A DNA stretch of 64,000 nt from Saturnia japonica. Its lineage: Eukaryota; Arthropoda; Insecta; Lepidoptera; Saturniidae. This document shows positions 44,076 to 56,289 of this stretch, one piece after another; within the stretch, counting starts at the first letter, position 1; each line of letters starts with the position of its first letter. Made by a program: the position numbers and the translations under genes. The notes under the pieces are model-generated. The model was not told the DNA's origin. It saw only the letters and a list, made by a program, of their open reading frames with translations, and searched no databases. Where the stretch lies: contig CM065320.1 in the NCBI GenBank assembly GCA_033032175.1, positions 4,154,001-4,218,000 on the forward strand. The letters are read 5' to 3'.

Positions 44076-45189
44076 CTCAATAATCTTTATTATTGAGTCA
44101 TAAGATTTTAATACCGTTAAATTATTTCATTTTAATCCTTGTGCAGAAGGACAAATTTGATTATGTTTAAGGGAATAATTTCGTACGTGATCAAAATTAT
44201 CAAACTGAACATGCAAGGACAAAATGTTCAAGAAATTCCGCAGACCTTTGAACTTTGAAGTAATATTGAATATTAAGTTCTTTGTATCTAGGTAAATTTT
44301 CTTGACAAGAACCGTTTTGTTAAAATTTACACCGAAAAAGGAAAATACGCAGTCGGAATAGTTTTCAATCATTGTGTTAAAATAGAATATAAAATCGAGC
44401 AAAACTATATTTGTTTATGTAGGTATTGAAACCTATGAAACAATTGTACTTCAAAATGAACTAATAAGTATAAAATATTCTACTAGATCTGATCGAGTTT
44501 GGTAATGTTAAATCATGGCTCTATTTTCATCATATGAAAGCTGGAAAGAAACTAAAATATGTATATCGGGTCATTCAATTTCGAGAGCTCGGTTACAACT
44601 TTTATGTCAAAAATTTAACAGGTAACGAATGATTATATTGGGTTTTACTAAGCATATCGATAAAGTGCAGATACTATATGGCGTGGCCGAGAAGTGCGGT
44701 TAGAAAACATTAAAATATTGAAAAATGATTTGGTAAATTTTCCCACTGAAAATGATTAAATATTTGTTATATGGAAACCTAAAAAATATTATAAGAAGCA
44801 TACCTTCTTTTCAAGGACAAATTGAACTGCCTTGTCTTCGCCGAGCGATAATGTGTGTACTTGAATTTAAAACTCCTTTTCATAGTCATCATAGAACTCA
44901 TGATTTGTTGTTTTATAGACGACTCTTGTTCTTGACACACAAAGTGGCAGTAGGATTCATTTAATTTCACAAATTGTCCTCCTTTTGCGAATATTACAAT
45001 GCTCTCTCCCATATCAGATGTCGTTGAATAAATGTAATTAAATTATTTATTATTTCTAAACACAAGTGAAAATAAATAAGTAATCGATTTAAGCGATGAT
45101 GGATTAGCGATAGCGTGTTCGACCACTGCCGACACTGCTTCGATCGATATATGTTTGAATTTTACATTGAACCTGATCTTTCGGTGAAG
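44076..45189. other. Non-coding interval
   Basis: Short open frames on both strands (for example minus 44127-44402, 91 codons) show no recognisable domain and a residue use expected from AT-rich sequence. Confidence 0.4.
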
Positions 45190-45390
45190 GACAATATCAT
45201 GATGATACCATATATTAGTGATAGGGCATTTTGTAATGTCCACCTGGCTAACTACCACCCTCAAGTTGACAATTTATCGAGCACTTATATAGGTGTGTTC
45301 CGTTTCACTTGTGAACTAGTCCATATTGTTATCACCATTTTAGGTAACATCGCCATTTACCATCAAGTTAGATTGTGTTCAAATATTAAA
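45190..45390 (+). repeat. Interspersed repeat, also at 7205
   Basis: GTCCACCTGGCTAACTACCA followed by CCCTCAAGTTGAC matches 7249-7280. A 138-codon open frame (45115-45531) runs over it, but because it includes repeat DNA and otherwise AT-driven residues I do not call it a gene. Confidence 0.5.
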
Positions 45391-46759
45391 AACAGTAAAG
45401 TAAAAAAAAAACTATCGATAAATTTTGTTGTGTCTTGTATAAGTAACATTATCTATATTACGATTTACTTTATGCTTGTATTATCAACGATTATTTATAG
45501 TTTGTTACGTATTTGTTACCCAAACTTTTAAGAAATCCTAAACACAGAGTAGACGTAGTAATGAATGTTTTCTATGCTGCAAAAATTTATCTACTTGTGT
45601 ACTTCATGATCCATTTTAGATTTTTATTTACTTTATACTTTTGTTAAATTGTGTTCGTAACACGTTAGGCTAAAGGCAAAAAAAGCAGGATAAGCTACCC
45701 ACATTTCTCATTTCCACTAATAAAAATAATGAAATTGTAACGAACAAGTGAGCAGTATATTATTAGTTATAATATAGCAGTAAAGCTATTCATATACAAA
45801 TTATAATTAAAACATAACTTAAATTATTAACGTATTATTAAAATTTGTATTTTCTTATAACAACAGAGCAATAAAAAAACTTTTATTATGTGTTTATTAT
45901 TTATATATTAAGCATATTTGTATTAATGATGGTCTCCAATTTCACTATACTTCTTCTTCTTTGAATAAGGATCCTACTTAAGTAGAGTTGCACAGAATAA
46001 ATACTTACCTCTTCCACTCTTTTATACCAACTGTCATTTCAGTATTCACACCTTTTATACTCATATTATTCTGCAATAAATCCATTTATACCTACTTCGA
46101 AGTTTCTCTACTCCTATATCCGTCCATCTTGATCCTTAAAATTCTTCTAGTTGAATATGATTATCATCCTTGCTCATGATACGCCAACATATAATCCCTA
46201 AATTTCTCTGTAATTGGTGTTATTTTCTATTTTCTATAGTCTTCCTCTGAATACTCGTTCTTGATCTAATATATTCTAGTAAAACCAAACATCCAACTTT
46301 AAATTTGTATCTTTGCCACATTTAATTGTTCATACGCCAGTCTCTTTCATTGCTCAGCACTCAAATCAATACAGGTCTTATAATGGTTTAAATACACTTT
46401 TACATTTAGTTTCAGGGGCATTTCGTATAAAGACTGAAATCTGGATATAGTGGATAAATTATCATTTTATGTCATATCATACCTCGGAGATGTAAAACTT
46501 TTTTATATTACGTTAAGCTCCATTTTATTATATAATATAAGTTTTAAATTGATTCGTGTTCAGGCAGTTTGAAACATCATTCCATCATATTTTACGAGTT
46601 ATCTAACTAGAACAATGATCTCTACAGTGGGTTCTACTGAACCCAAGGGTATAGTTAAAAAGTAACTGCAAATCAGTATTTTTCACTGTTGAATTTTGGC
46701 TGTTAATTAATACTACTGTTACAAATATTATTTCCAATTGCTCTCTTTTTTATTTGTTA
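45391..46759. other. Non-coding interval
   Basis: AT-rich, no gene or repeat I can support. Confidence 0.4.
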
Positions 46760-47258
46760 TATGAAGGGGTATCTATACAAACAATTAAATTAAAGTGTCT
46801 TTTTGTAATAAAAAAAATAACAGCTTTTTACTAAATGCTTATGAAAGTATATAGGTAGGTACGTACGGAACATATTGTATAAAAAATTCAATTTTTAATT
46901 TTTCTGTCTTCTGTCTGTTTGTTCCCGCTAATCTCCGAAATGGTAGGACCGCTTGTGATGGAACTTTCACTGGCAGATAGCTGATATTATAAGAAGTAAC
47001 TTAGGCTACTTTTATTTTAGAACAATAATCAGTGTTCCACGCAAACTAAAATCAGTTAGGAAAAACGATAATTTTGGGGCGTTCATATGATTTACGCTAA
47101 GTACTAAGTTAAGTACGCTAAGTATCATCTTTTTAAGGATCATCCACTATAAGCATTTTTGTTTTTAAGATAACCGGGAGCGGGGACAGCACTATTCGCG
47201 CATGTGCCCGATAAACGACATCCTGTAGTCCTCGCGAGCGCAGCCACAGGCACAGTTT
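46760..47258 (-). repeat. Repeat family E, near full-length copy
   Basis: The 3' end is at the left (AAGTGTC, then CAGCTTTTTACTAAATGCTT), then CACTGGCAGATAGCTGATAT, AAGTAACTTAGGCTACTTTT and AAGCATTTTTGTTTTTAAGA, ending with the 5' terminus CACAGGCACAG. It has no coding capacity and no SINE inside. It serves as the reference for the order of family E segments. Confidence 0.7.
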
Positions 47259-47274
47259 ATAAATTACTGCTCTA

Positions 47275-47530
47275 GATTAGTCTGAGAGAGGTAGGGCACA
47301 GAGAAATTTCTTTGAGGATTTCTATCTACTTGGAGCAGTCTGACTAGTGGAATACTTTCACCCTGCAGAAGATCACAGCCATATAACCTTATATTGTGTT
47401 CCTGCGTGGAGTAGGATTTCCAGAGCTCCTTGGGATAAGGGGATTCAAGATTCAACGTGCTAGTTTGATACCTCTAGTACGCTTACCTTCAGGTCGGCCG
47501 TATGCTTGTTTAACACCTTATTGTAAAAAA
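47275..47530 (+). repeat. Repeat family H, copy 2
   Basis: GAGCAGTCTGACTAGTGGAA, CACCCTGCAGAAGATCACAG, CCAGAGCTCCTTGGGATAAG and a final GTTTAACACCTTATTG parallel the copy at 37000. It directly follows the family E element. Confidence 0.65.
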
Positions 47531-48247
47531 AGTATAGAAAGTTATGATGGGTTTACTTATTACTTTGATTAATTTTATACAAATGAGTTTTCTAAAAAAA
47601 GTGATATTCTATCCTATGCTTGTTGAGTATAACAGTTGGCAAATAACTTTTCGTACGTAACGACGTGCTGGTATGACAGCAATCGAAGATTAACTGTTAA
47701 CGGCCAGAATGAAATCTCAAAGTTATCGTAAAGTTAAACAAGCACCGTAAAGTTAAACAACTAAGATTACATAATAGTTCTTCGGAAATCTTAAAAGTGA
47801 ATGGAACATTGCATTGTTACAGGTCAATGTCAAATATAAGTAATCGTGTCGGTGCTTTGTTATATGCGGTTAATTTTTTATTACTTTCCTTGTAATTGAT
47901 TTTACAAAATAGTATTAAACATTTCTGGATACAACTACTTGTTCCGTACTTAAGTTAAAGATGCATTTTCCATAGAACGCAGGCTATTTTTAGCATACGA
48001 GTATTCCGCATATTTTTCAACAGGCATAATATAGATCAAAATAAGTCCTTCAATATCTGTAATACAATTTATACATTCTGAATTTAGAACAAACACGAAT
48101 TATACAGATTATGTACAAAACATAAATGAAACATGCTGATCGTACCTACTGACTGGATGAATGAAGCGAGCTATTGGAGCCATCAAATTTAAATTAATAA
48201 TTATCGTGGTTGTTTTATGTCATTGGAAAATTTAATATCATATAAAA

Positions 48248-48340
48248 ATGAGCTCTTCCGATGACGAACATGAGACACTGATTCCAGAATTATTTCGTTC
48301 TAAAGCAGCAATTACTGTAGATAATTTGTTTCATTCAATG
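48248..48340 (+). CDS. Possible short coding exon (unrecognised)
   Basis: ATG at 48248, 31 codons ending exactly at a donor-like ATG|GTAAAAAGT. The peptide MSSSDDEHETLIPELFRSKA starts with an acidic stretch, as many intracellular proteins do. The donor is phase 0, so it cannot share the acceptor of the three phase-2 exons. It could instead join the open frame near 51727, which is also in phase 0 after an AG. A chance open frame is quite possible: without splicing it continues to a stop near 48391. Confidence 0.3.
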
Positions 48341-49369
48341 GTAAAAAGTATATTCTACTTTAGAATCCTTCGCTGCTCTCGGGATTCAACTTAGGCATTC
48401 GAACTAAATTCCTTCCTTTTCACTTGTGTATATACTCTTATTTGAAATAACAGTTACACTACAATGGTAATCGAAAATTATAGAAATTTTATTATCATAA
48501 TCAAAAATTGTTGATGGTTTAGATTGTTCAATACATATAATTAGAGAGAAAATATCATTTAGTAGCTTTATCCTGGTTTTTTATACAATACACTGTATAA
48601 CAGAATATTAGTACGACTCGTATGTAAAAGGTATATATTTGAATATATGTACAGTAAGCAACCTAAATTTGGGTGTTGAACGTGGCCATGGAATAGCATC
48701 TATGTATTTATGTAAAAGTACCTACTTTTGAATGCAAAGTTAGAATATTTAGAAATGTTGAATATAGAAGTACCAAAGGAAGTAAATAATTATTATGGAC
48801 TAAAATTAGATTATAAGGAAAGATCTAATAATAATATTTGATACTAGCTGTGACCGCGACTTCGTCCGCGTGTAATTTCGTATATGAAAAACCGCGATAA
48901 AAAAATATATGTAAGTGTTCTGAAATTTTATGTCGGCGATTTAACTGTGTTTCATGATTTGTGAATGTCTCGAATCCGTGGAACACACCGTGGTACTTAC
49001 GTTTAGCTATCAGCCTTGCCTTACATTCACTACTTTCGATCGATTGATATTCTGTCATACGTCCACGCTGTGAATTTAACATAATACGTAACGACGTATT
49101 ACATGCTCATGGGGCGCGTAAACTTTTTCTTAGTATCTCGTCCAGCGGATAGTTTCACTTTCACGGTAGTAGTGGGTAATATCGCTTTTGCAGCATTTGA
49201 GGTCGAATCTATATACTGATTTTTGATATCGAATTTAAAAATTGTATATTTTTTGAATCTATGCATTTGACAAATGCGCAACGATTTATGGGACTAATTA
49301 AAATCTACTTTCATAAATCTGTTCTTTTGTGTGCACAGTTAAAATTTTGTCCAAACTTTCCTATAGGCA
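48341..49369. other. Non-coding interval
   Basis: A repeat terminus (CTAGCTGTGACCGCGACTTC, then GTCCGCGTG) lies at about 48843-48870. No gene otherwise. Confidence 0.4.
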
Positions 49370-49870
49370 AACTATATGAACGATACTAATCACGAATATG
49401 TACTAAAAAAAAATTTCATTGTTTGTATGTCCGGGTTTAACTCAAAAACGGCTTGACCGATTCTTATAAAATTTTGTACACGGAATACTTATGTCATTGG
49501 TCAATTGATAGGGTATAAGAAATTTCAACATTACCGCTAGGAATTATAAAAAATCTATTTTCGTTAATTCTTAATCCATTTTTGTACACGAAAAGTATAT
49601 TAATTATATAATTGATGGGCTATGAGAATTGTCAATATTACTTCTAGATATACCAAAAAGAAGTTCAAATCTTTAATTTGTGTTCATTCTCAACCGATTC
49701 TGATCAAATTTTGTAGACGGGAAGCATACCACACATGAGAGGCTATAAAAATCGTCAATAATACATTAGAAATCGTATAATAGATTAATCATTTGCAACC
49801 AATATTGATGAAAATTGTTCGCGGGAAAATACATGCCATTCTTAAATTGATACGGCACATGTAGAACGAA
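49370..49870 (+). repeat. Repeat family G, modular copy
   Basis: CTATATGAACGATACTAATC, TTTGTATGTCCGGGTTTAAC and AAATTTTGTACACGGAATAC open the element. Further modules repeat CGATTCTGATCAAATTTTG and GAGGCTATAAAAATCGTCAA. The same order appears reversed at 14975-16385. Confidence 0.7.
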
Positions 49871-49974
49871 ATAACTAGAAATTAAAGCACTCGTGTTATG
49901 CATTATTATTTCATAAACTACTACTTTAATAAAGTTATGTTCGTCTTTACAGTGTATAAACTAAAATATTAATA

Positions 49975-50605
49975 TACTAACTTTGACCCACGGTTTCACC
50001 CGTGTTAATTTTATCTGACAAAGACTTCGCAGCCAACGCACCCATGTAGTCTATAATAATTGTTCTTCGCAAGTACAAATTATTTTAATTTTTCATTATC
50101 TCCTGAACTATGTATCTAAATTGCATACACTAAAGAGAAAAATTTAACTTCATAAAAAAAATGTCTTTAGGATGAATTAACTTTTGTTTGTACGGATTAA
50201 TATGCCATGTCTAAAAATAATGCTTATATGTCACTTTTTCATTTTCAACAAATATTTGTCCCAAAATGCCTTATTGTGGCTTATGTATAAGAGATAGGCA
50301 TATACTATCGCTAACTTTTTTTTAGATATATTTATATAACATTGTATTTTTGTATCATTAACGATAACGCCAGCGCATGCGGCCAAAGCAGTTCGGGAGG
50401 GCCGCGACTTCTGACTTACGTAACAAAAATCAATATTTAAGGCTAGCTGAGAGTTGTAACCTAGTATTAGCCTATTCCTCGTGAGTCTGGCTATCAGATA
50501 CAAAAATAATTTTTCGAATCCGACTGCTAGTTCCAGAGATTAGCGTGTTTAAACAAACAAACAAAAAAACTTTTTCGCTTTGTTATATTAGTATAGATAT
50601 GGTAT
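49975..50605 (+). repeat. Repeat family F, near full-length copy
   Basis: Opens TTGACCCACGGTTTCACCCG, contains AATATGCCATGTCTAAAAAT, CCTTATTGTGGCTTATG and AACAAAAATCAATATTTAAG, and ends GTTATATTAGTATAGAT. It matches the copy at 18985-19711 over most of its length. Non-coding, hence non-autonomous. Confidence 0.72.
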
Positions 50606-50798
50606 AACTACCTATAATAAGGAGCCACGGGCACAGTACATGTACATTACATGTTACAATAGATCAAAGGAAATCTTGTGTTCTGTCTTACGGTAGAATA
50701 AGTCACTATATAGTTGAAATCGGCAACGATAATAATGAATTATTATTTTACTCTGTCCTTGAGAATATATATAGATGAAACTTAATCAATATATGGAC

Positions 50799-51190
50799 TA
50801 CTGCTGACACCTTTGGGATGGATCAGCCACATATCAGTTGGCCGCTCTTGACTCTATCAAGCGTCGAGCTCATCGACTTGTTGACGATGAAGCACTGATG
50901 AAGGCAAAAATGCTCAGCCTAGAGCATCGACGTAAGGTAGCTTGCCTATCAGTGTTTTACAGAATACACTTTGAAGAGTGTGCACAGGAATTTATTACAC
51001 GACTTAATTTCACCCAGCCCACTCAACCACAGGACAGCTAGGTGCCGTGAAGGCTTCCACCCTTATGTAGAGCACAGTCTCCCAATTCGTACGAAAGGAT
51101 GCGTCGCTTATTATGGGAACGGCTATGTCGTGGAATTCACTCCCGACGTCTGTCTTCCTAACTTCCTATTTTGGGAGTCTTCAAGCGTTT
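50799..51190 (+). pseudogene. Jockey-like LINE C-terminal relic
   Basis: HLWDGSATYQLAALDSIKRR, MLSLEHRRKVACLSVFYRIH and FEECAQE, then in the next frame ISPSPLNHRTARCREGFHPY and a degraded end. These are the conserved blocks after the RT domain of a jockey-group ORF2. One frameshift lies near 51000. It is 5'-truncated and inactive. Confidence 0.85.
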
Positions 51191-51705
51191 AGGCATAGGC
51201 GTGATTAGGCATTTGATAGGTAAACGTAATCCATCGTCAGTCTTATCGTCGTCGATGGTATCAGATAAGGTTGAGGCCAAGTGTAAATACCTATACACAA
51301 TAAAGAGATTGAGAATTGAGAACACTTTTCCTTTTTAACTAACTTCAGATCGATGAGTAGCGAAACACATGTAATCGATTGAGGTCGTTTCACGTCTCAT
51401 CTGCAACATAGTTTTTATTATATTGTGTATTATTATTTATTGATTTTTATTATTATTCGTTTAACACTTTTAACATTTATTTCTTATAGGTTAATAACGA
51501 TTTGTGTCTACGGGCTCGACCAACATCTCTTTAATCGTTTCAGTTAATAACATTTCTCATTTTCATTTTTCAACGATTAGTTTCAGATTTAACACTTTCA
51601 GATTCATTTCAACAATTAATAACAAACAATAACGTTTTATAAATAGATGCATTATACTCTCACTAAAAGCAATTTCAAAACGTTAGAAATTTTGTTATCA
51701 GCATG
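51191..51705. other. Non-coding interval
   Basis: AT-rich; nothing recognised. Confidence 0.4.
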
Positions 51706-52030
51706 TTGAAACAAAAGACATAAGAAATCACAGCGTAAGGCGAAAATTCTATTGGCCAAAAAGGATAAAAGTTTATCCTCGTTCACACCGGTTCAAGTCG
51801 TAAGTGAACTGAGGGCAATTTACCACCATTTGCGATGCTATGTAAAGAGCGTCAATGCCGTATCTACTTATAAAATATCATTGATAACTAACGTTTTGTC
51901 ACAGAAAAATGAAACAACCGTTAATCTGTTTTCGGGCGGAAGTAGCAATGAAAATTCGGATAAATTAATTAAGATGGATTTCCGCAAAGTAACGCCTACG
52001 TCAATCAAATATCTAGACCAAAACTCATGA
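51706..52030 (+). CDS. Open frame of 107 codons, possible terminal exon (unrecognised)
   Basis: Open from a TGA just upstream to a TGA at 52028-52030, with no ATG near its start. The peptide has a basic N-terminal part (KRHKKSQRKAK), then FTPVQVVSELRAIYHHLRCY, and ends with KVTPTSIKYLDQNS. If AG at 51726-51727 (AAATCACAG|CGTAAG) is an acceptor, it would follow in phase 0 and could join the exon at 48248-48340, but the pyrimidine tract is poor. It is among the longer open frames not explained by a transposon. No polyadenylation signal is obvious nearby. Unrecognised; it could be a relic of an unknown element. Confidence 0.3.
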
Positions 52031-52105
52031 TTCGAACGATGGATATGTTTAAATTGTATTTTGTTTTGTTTGTCATGTCCCTGGAAAAGTATTAAAAAAA
52101 AATCT

Positions 52106-52170
52106 ATAGGATAGGTGGCGCTGTAGTCGAGTCATTGGCTATTAAAAAGGGCAGAACGGGCTAGCTAGTC
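52106..52170 (+). repeat. Repeat family C, copy 5 (shortened)
   Basis: GGATAGGTGGCGCTGTAGTC, then AAAAGGGCAGAACGGGCTAG. The GTCTGCC motif is deleted. Same orientation as the others. Confidence 0.6.
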
Positions 52171-52539
52171 TGAAATTATTATGCAGATAATTAAGATGGC
52201 TTTTTATATAAACGATTTTTATATATTGGCCATCATTAACAGCTTCTGCAATTTCCCTCCCTTAAAATTAATGTCTCGGGAACGTAGCTGAGAATTTGTT
52301 GGCTACAAGGATCATTAGCAAAATGAACCGCTTTTCCTGTTGCCGGTAGCTAGGTAAATGAGACATCTTATAAACGAAACACCGAATAATATTGTTTGAA
52401 GATAAAATATTGTTAAATGGCACGGAATGTTTGTCGCTTGTTATCAGCATTTCTATTTATTCTTGTTAATATTCATGGTAGAAAAATAATGATAGATCTT
52501 ATATCATGTTATGAAAAATATACATTTTATTTTCAAATA
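52171..52539. other. Non-coding interval
   Basis: No gene or repeat recognised. Confidence 0.4.
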
Positions 52540-52750
52540 TAGATGTACCCCACCGTTTCACCTGTGGTAATTTTTTTTTTCAATTTTGTATTTGGACTTG
52601 TCTACAACTTTCCAGTTTTTTCTTGACGTTCATGGTTACCGGTCCACTATTTAAAGTTGTAGCGTGAAGTTATATAATAACTTCTTCAATAAATATGCTA
52701 TAAAATGCAAAAATGATTTACCAAATTTGACTGGTAGAATCAGAGATTAG
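52540..52750 (+). repeat. Repeat family F, short variant
   Basis: GTACCCCACCGTTTCACCTG, CTTGACGTTCATGGTTACCG and GTAGCGTGAAGTTATATAAT, in the same order as at 36026-36240. Confidence 0.65.
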
Positions 52751-52827
52751 AAAAAAAGAAAATACATTTATTGCTGTGAAAATACGGACACAGAATTTTT
52801 GTAGACAAAATATGCAATCTATACAAA

Positions 52828-53130
52828 TATTTTTTTTTTTTTAGATCTGACTACACTGTTAGCCTTAGGGGCCCTAAAGCCGCTGCGGCTTTTACAGCTT
52901 CACCGGACTTGGGGGTGACCGCAGAGAGCACTCAGCCGCGAAAGTTATTAGGATGACTCGCACGAGGGTGCCAAAGTGGCCGGATCTCGGATCGGGCGGT
53001 TGTCGCGTACGCAAATAAGTCGCGAACTAACTGAATCCCTACACCTACGATTCGAGCTAACTAAATATACTCATAGGCATGTTCCCTTCCTCCTGGGAGG
53101 AAGGAAGGAAACATGCGTATGTGCATTTAG
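52828..53130 (-). repeat. Repeat family D, long copy with poly-A tail
   Basis: A T run at 52830-52842 is the tail of a minus-strand insertion. Then come TTAGCCTTAGGGGCCCTAAA, GCGGCTTTTACAGCTTCACC, GTGCCAAAGTGGCCGGATCT and CGCGAACTAACTGAATCCCT. The short copies at 55338 and 56924 are 5' truncations of the same sequence, the behaviour of a LINE 3' UTR or SINE. Confidence 0.72.
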
Positions 53131-53194
53131 TGAACGGAAATGTTTTCTACACTAACTAGCGCAAAAAAAAGAAAAAAAAGGTTCCTCACAGAAC

Positions 53195-53683
53195 CTATGT
53201 ACCTATGTGGTGTGCACGTGTGTGTGTTCATACGTGTGTAATGTTGTATGTAGGTAACTAAGTGATGCACGTATGGTGTCACTTGTATCGCGCGGGCGGT
53301 TGCCTGACCCAAGGGCTTCACGCCGAGGAAACGGACCTAGGCTTGGGTTACCGCTGGAGAGGGTGAACGTAGGGAGTGTGCCGGAGCGAATTTGACCGCC
53401 CGTCCTCTGCGGAGAGAACGGTGGTTACGCGGGCGTGGGCGCTGTCACGCTCTATTTGGAGAGACGAATCGATAGAGTTTATTTGTATCTCCGAGTTGAT
53501 AAAATTTTTACGCGGCCGGCGTTTATGCCGGGTGGTCGTAGGTTTCGCTGTAGAGATGGTGCAACGTCTCAACGAGGCGGGGGAAAGCGCATACGGTCTT
53601 GACGAGACCGTAACGCTCTAGATGGTCATTGTACTCAATGACCTCTTGGATGCCGTGCTCACGAAGGAGCTAAATAAATAAAA
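53195..53683 (+). repeat. GC-rich insert of unknown nature
   Basis: About 490 bp, markedly GC-richer than its surroundings, with a clean AT-rich boundary after GAGCTAAATAAATAAAAT. An open frame of 81 codons (53376-53621) lies in it, and a second short run after it (GTACTCAATGACCTCTTGGA) also reads as codons. It may be the 3' end of a retroposed or DNA element. I do not recognise a domain. Confidence 0.35.
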
Positions 53684-53809
53684 TTACAATTCGTTTATAA
53701 AAAGAAACCCATAAACGCGATGTAAAAAATCAAACAATACCCAGTACAAAATCGTGACAGCGCCATCTCTTATCAATACAAAAAGTAACCATGAAAATAT
53801 TTGATTTAT

Positions 53810-54085
53810 TGATATATCAACTGATCTATACAAATAAATAAAATTGAAGTCTGTTTGTAATGTCAAAACTACAGTTTTTTAGTAAATGCATATAAAAGTA
53901 TATGCGATACTTAAACAAAGAAAAAAAAAACGATTTTAAAATTTTTGTCTATCTGTCTGTCTGTTTGTTCCGGGTAATCTCCAAAATGATTGGACCGGTT
54001 TTGACGGGATTTTCACTGGTAGAAAGCTGAATTTATAGGGAGTTACTTAGGACACTTGAGGGAAGCCAGCGGCACAGCTAGTATA
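53810..54085 (-). repeat. Repeat family E, internally deleted copy
   Basis: CAGTTTTTTAGTAAATGCAT, GACGGGATTTTCACTGGTAG, then CAGCGGCACAGCTAGTATAG. It has the ends of family E but lacks the AAAAATGCTTATTG portion. Confidence 0.65.
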
Positions 54086-54300
54086 GCGTAAATGTTAAAC
54101 ACTAATAATGTTTTTTTTTTTAATTAATTAAAATGTAATCAATTCTATGTGCCGTAGTACCACTACAAAGGGCGTACGACTCAGTACAAGCTGGATACCA
54201 CTGTTCTGAATGGCTCCAGCACTGATTATCGGTTGTAGCCAAGTGTTAAGCGTGTTCAAACAAACAGATTCTTCAATTTTATGATATTAGTAATAGATAT
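54086..54300 (+). repeat. Family F 3' remnant
   Basis: TTAAGCGTGTTCAAACAAAC, then TATTAGTAATAGAT near 54250-54300 matches the family F end. The upstream part is diverged. Confidence 0.45.
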
Positions 54301-54699
54301 AAGATTTGATTTTGTGACTATCTGTGTCGCATAAAACATGAAAGCAATAACTAATAATATATACTGAGATATGTATTTTTTACTTGACAATATCAATAAT
54401 ACGTTCTAATAATGAAGGGCACATATACATCTATGTTATTATATGGTTGAGCTACGATGGCAATGAAACCGGTTCCACGCATTAAAATACTGCCGCGGCA
54501 CCGGCCACTGGCCCCAGACTGCTCAGCTGCATTGCCATTGTCGGTAACACAACCAACCATCTCGCTGTATTGCCTCACGACGAAAGTATTTATGCAAAGT
54601 ACCCAACATATTTTTTTATATCACACATACACAGACGAAATAACTAGTTTTCTTAATTGTTTTAAAAGTGGGCCTGTATCTGTTCTGCAAGGGAACTGC

Positions 54700-55025
54700 T
54701 GATGATATAGGGAGTAACTTAGGTTGCTATTATTTTAGAAAAAAATTAAGGTTCCGCACAAATAAGAAAAACTGGTCATGGCGAATCAATTCGGGCGCTT
54801 AAATGGCTTACGCTGAGTAAACCAGAAGATATATAGCAAATTAATGTACTACATAATCATAGGCATTAAAAAGAACTACAGAAAAGTCCGGGAGAGTATA
54901 CTTCTATCTTCTAAGAAACACCCACAATAAGTATTTTTGTCTTTAAAATAGACGGGAGCGTGAGAGCAAGATTCGTGCAGGCATTCTGTAGTCCACGTGA
55001 GCGAAGCCACGGGCACAGCTAGTAG
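54700..55025 (-). repeat. Repeat family E, 5' two-thirds
   Basis: GGGAGTAACTTAGGTTGCTA, AATGGCTTACGCTGAGTAAA, AAAGTCCGGGAGAGTATACT, AGTATTTTTGTCTTTAAAAT and the terminus CACGGGCACAGCTAGTAG. Order as in the copy at 46760-47258. Confidence 0.7.
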
Positions 55026-55337
55026 TAACATATAATATACATGGTCCACTAGGAAAATACATTCCCATAAAATACCTAGGCGTTTTAATATTAAACATGA
55101 TATGACCGTACCTGTAGTTTTACCTTTTTTAATTACAACGCACGGTCTGACATATTATTGACATTTCGTATGACCTTGTTTTACTGCGATGTTACTTAAT
55201 AGTGTACCTTATTTGTATATTTATTATTGGTGTCATTTATATACTAATTATACAATTATAGTAACATAATAGTTATGTATACAATATTATAATAGGTATA
55301 TCTATATATGTACAGATTTGAGAAAAAGACAGATCAA

Positions 55338-55413
55338 GTCCGGTGAAGCTGTAAAAGCCGTCAGAGGCTCCAGGGCCCCTAAGGCTAACAGTATAGTCAG
55401 TTCTAAAAAAAAA
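55338..55413 (+). repeat. Repeat family D, truncated copy
   Basis: GTCCGGTGAAGCTGTAAAAG, then CCAGGGCCCCTAAGGCTAAC, ending in nine A. Almost the same length as the copy at 56924. Confidence 0.75.
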
Positions 55414-56280
55414 CAGATGGACCCTTGAGAACAACAAATGTGGGACCTGCATTAAGCTGTGAGCGGTAACTATTACTTTACACTATGGCTATTGTCCTTG
55501 ACAATCAGAGAACAACACTGTATAAATATGTTCGACTGTGTGTGGGTAATGTTGCCAGGGTAGTTAAAATAAGTTTTACTTATGAACAGATATACCACTC
55601 AAGCAGTGTTGTCGTTCATGCAACATACGTTATCAAAAAATTGATTTTGTATTTAAACCGAAGAACCCAATGGCCACCTTTGCATACCAATCTTTAATTG
55701 GGTTAAAGTAACTAAACATATATCTACCATCTTGATTTGTTCATTAATTCCTTGGTTCTCTTTATGATTTTGTTTTAACTTACCATACCTATTCCTATTG
55801 GTTCCGATGTCGTTGGCTTTTCAAATTTTTGACCGGCACTTGGAAATTGGATTTTTGACTAGGACATTAAATTGTCTAGGGTCTTCTTTAAATTTCTATA
55901 GATTATAGTGTCTGTTTTTTATTTAATTATTTATTTAATTTTATTTAGTTATTTCATTGTCAAACAAAGAAACTATTACGTAACAAAATATATTCCCCTC
56001 TTTTAGTATCAATAAATTAATGACATTTTATTTACATATTCCAAAGCTACATACAGATATTTTACTATAAGTTCAGGAAAATATTTCATTGCAACCTAGC
56101 AACACTGTTGTAGGTTTGTAATAAATAATTAACACGTTAATTAATATCAAAAAATGCTTTGTTACCTATAAAAGTTATACTCTGTCTTCCTTTTTTATTT
56201 TAGAGAAGATTTTTACTGTGTAATATCCCCCTAATAATACACACAAGCTGGAATATTTTTTTATATAATGATTAAACACA
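55414..56280. other. Non-coding interval
   Basis: A 70-codon open frame at 55485-55697 has no recognisable motif. No repeat identified. Confidence 0.4.
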
Positions 56281-56289
56281 TGGGGTACA

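Noticed and set aside
44127..44402. 91-codon minus-strand frame
   Set aside because: Residue use is typical of translated AT-rich DNA; no motif or splice context.
45115..45531. 138-codon open frame with hydrophobic C-terminus
   Set aside because: It crosses a repeat also found at 7205, and the hydrophobic residues are those expected from AT-rich sequence. No signal peptide or domain is convincing.
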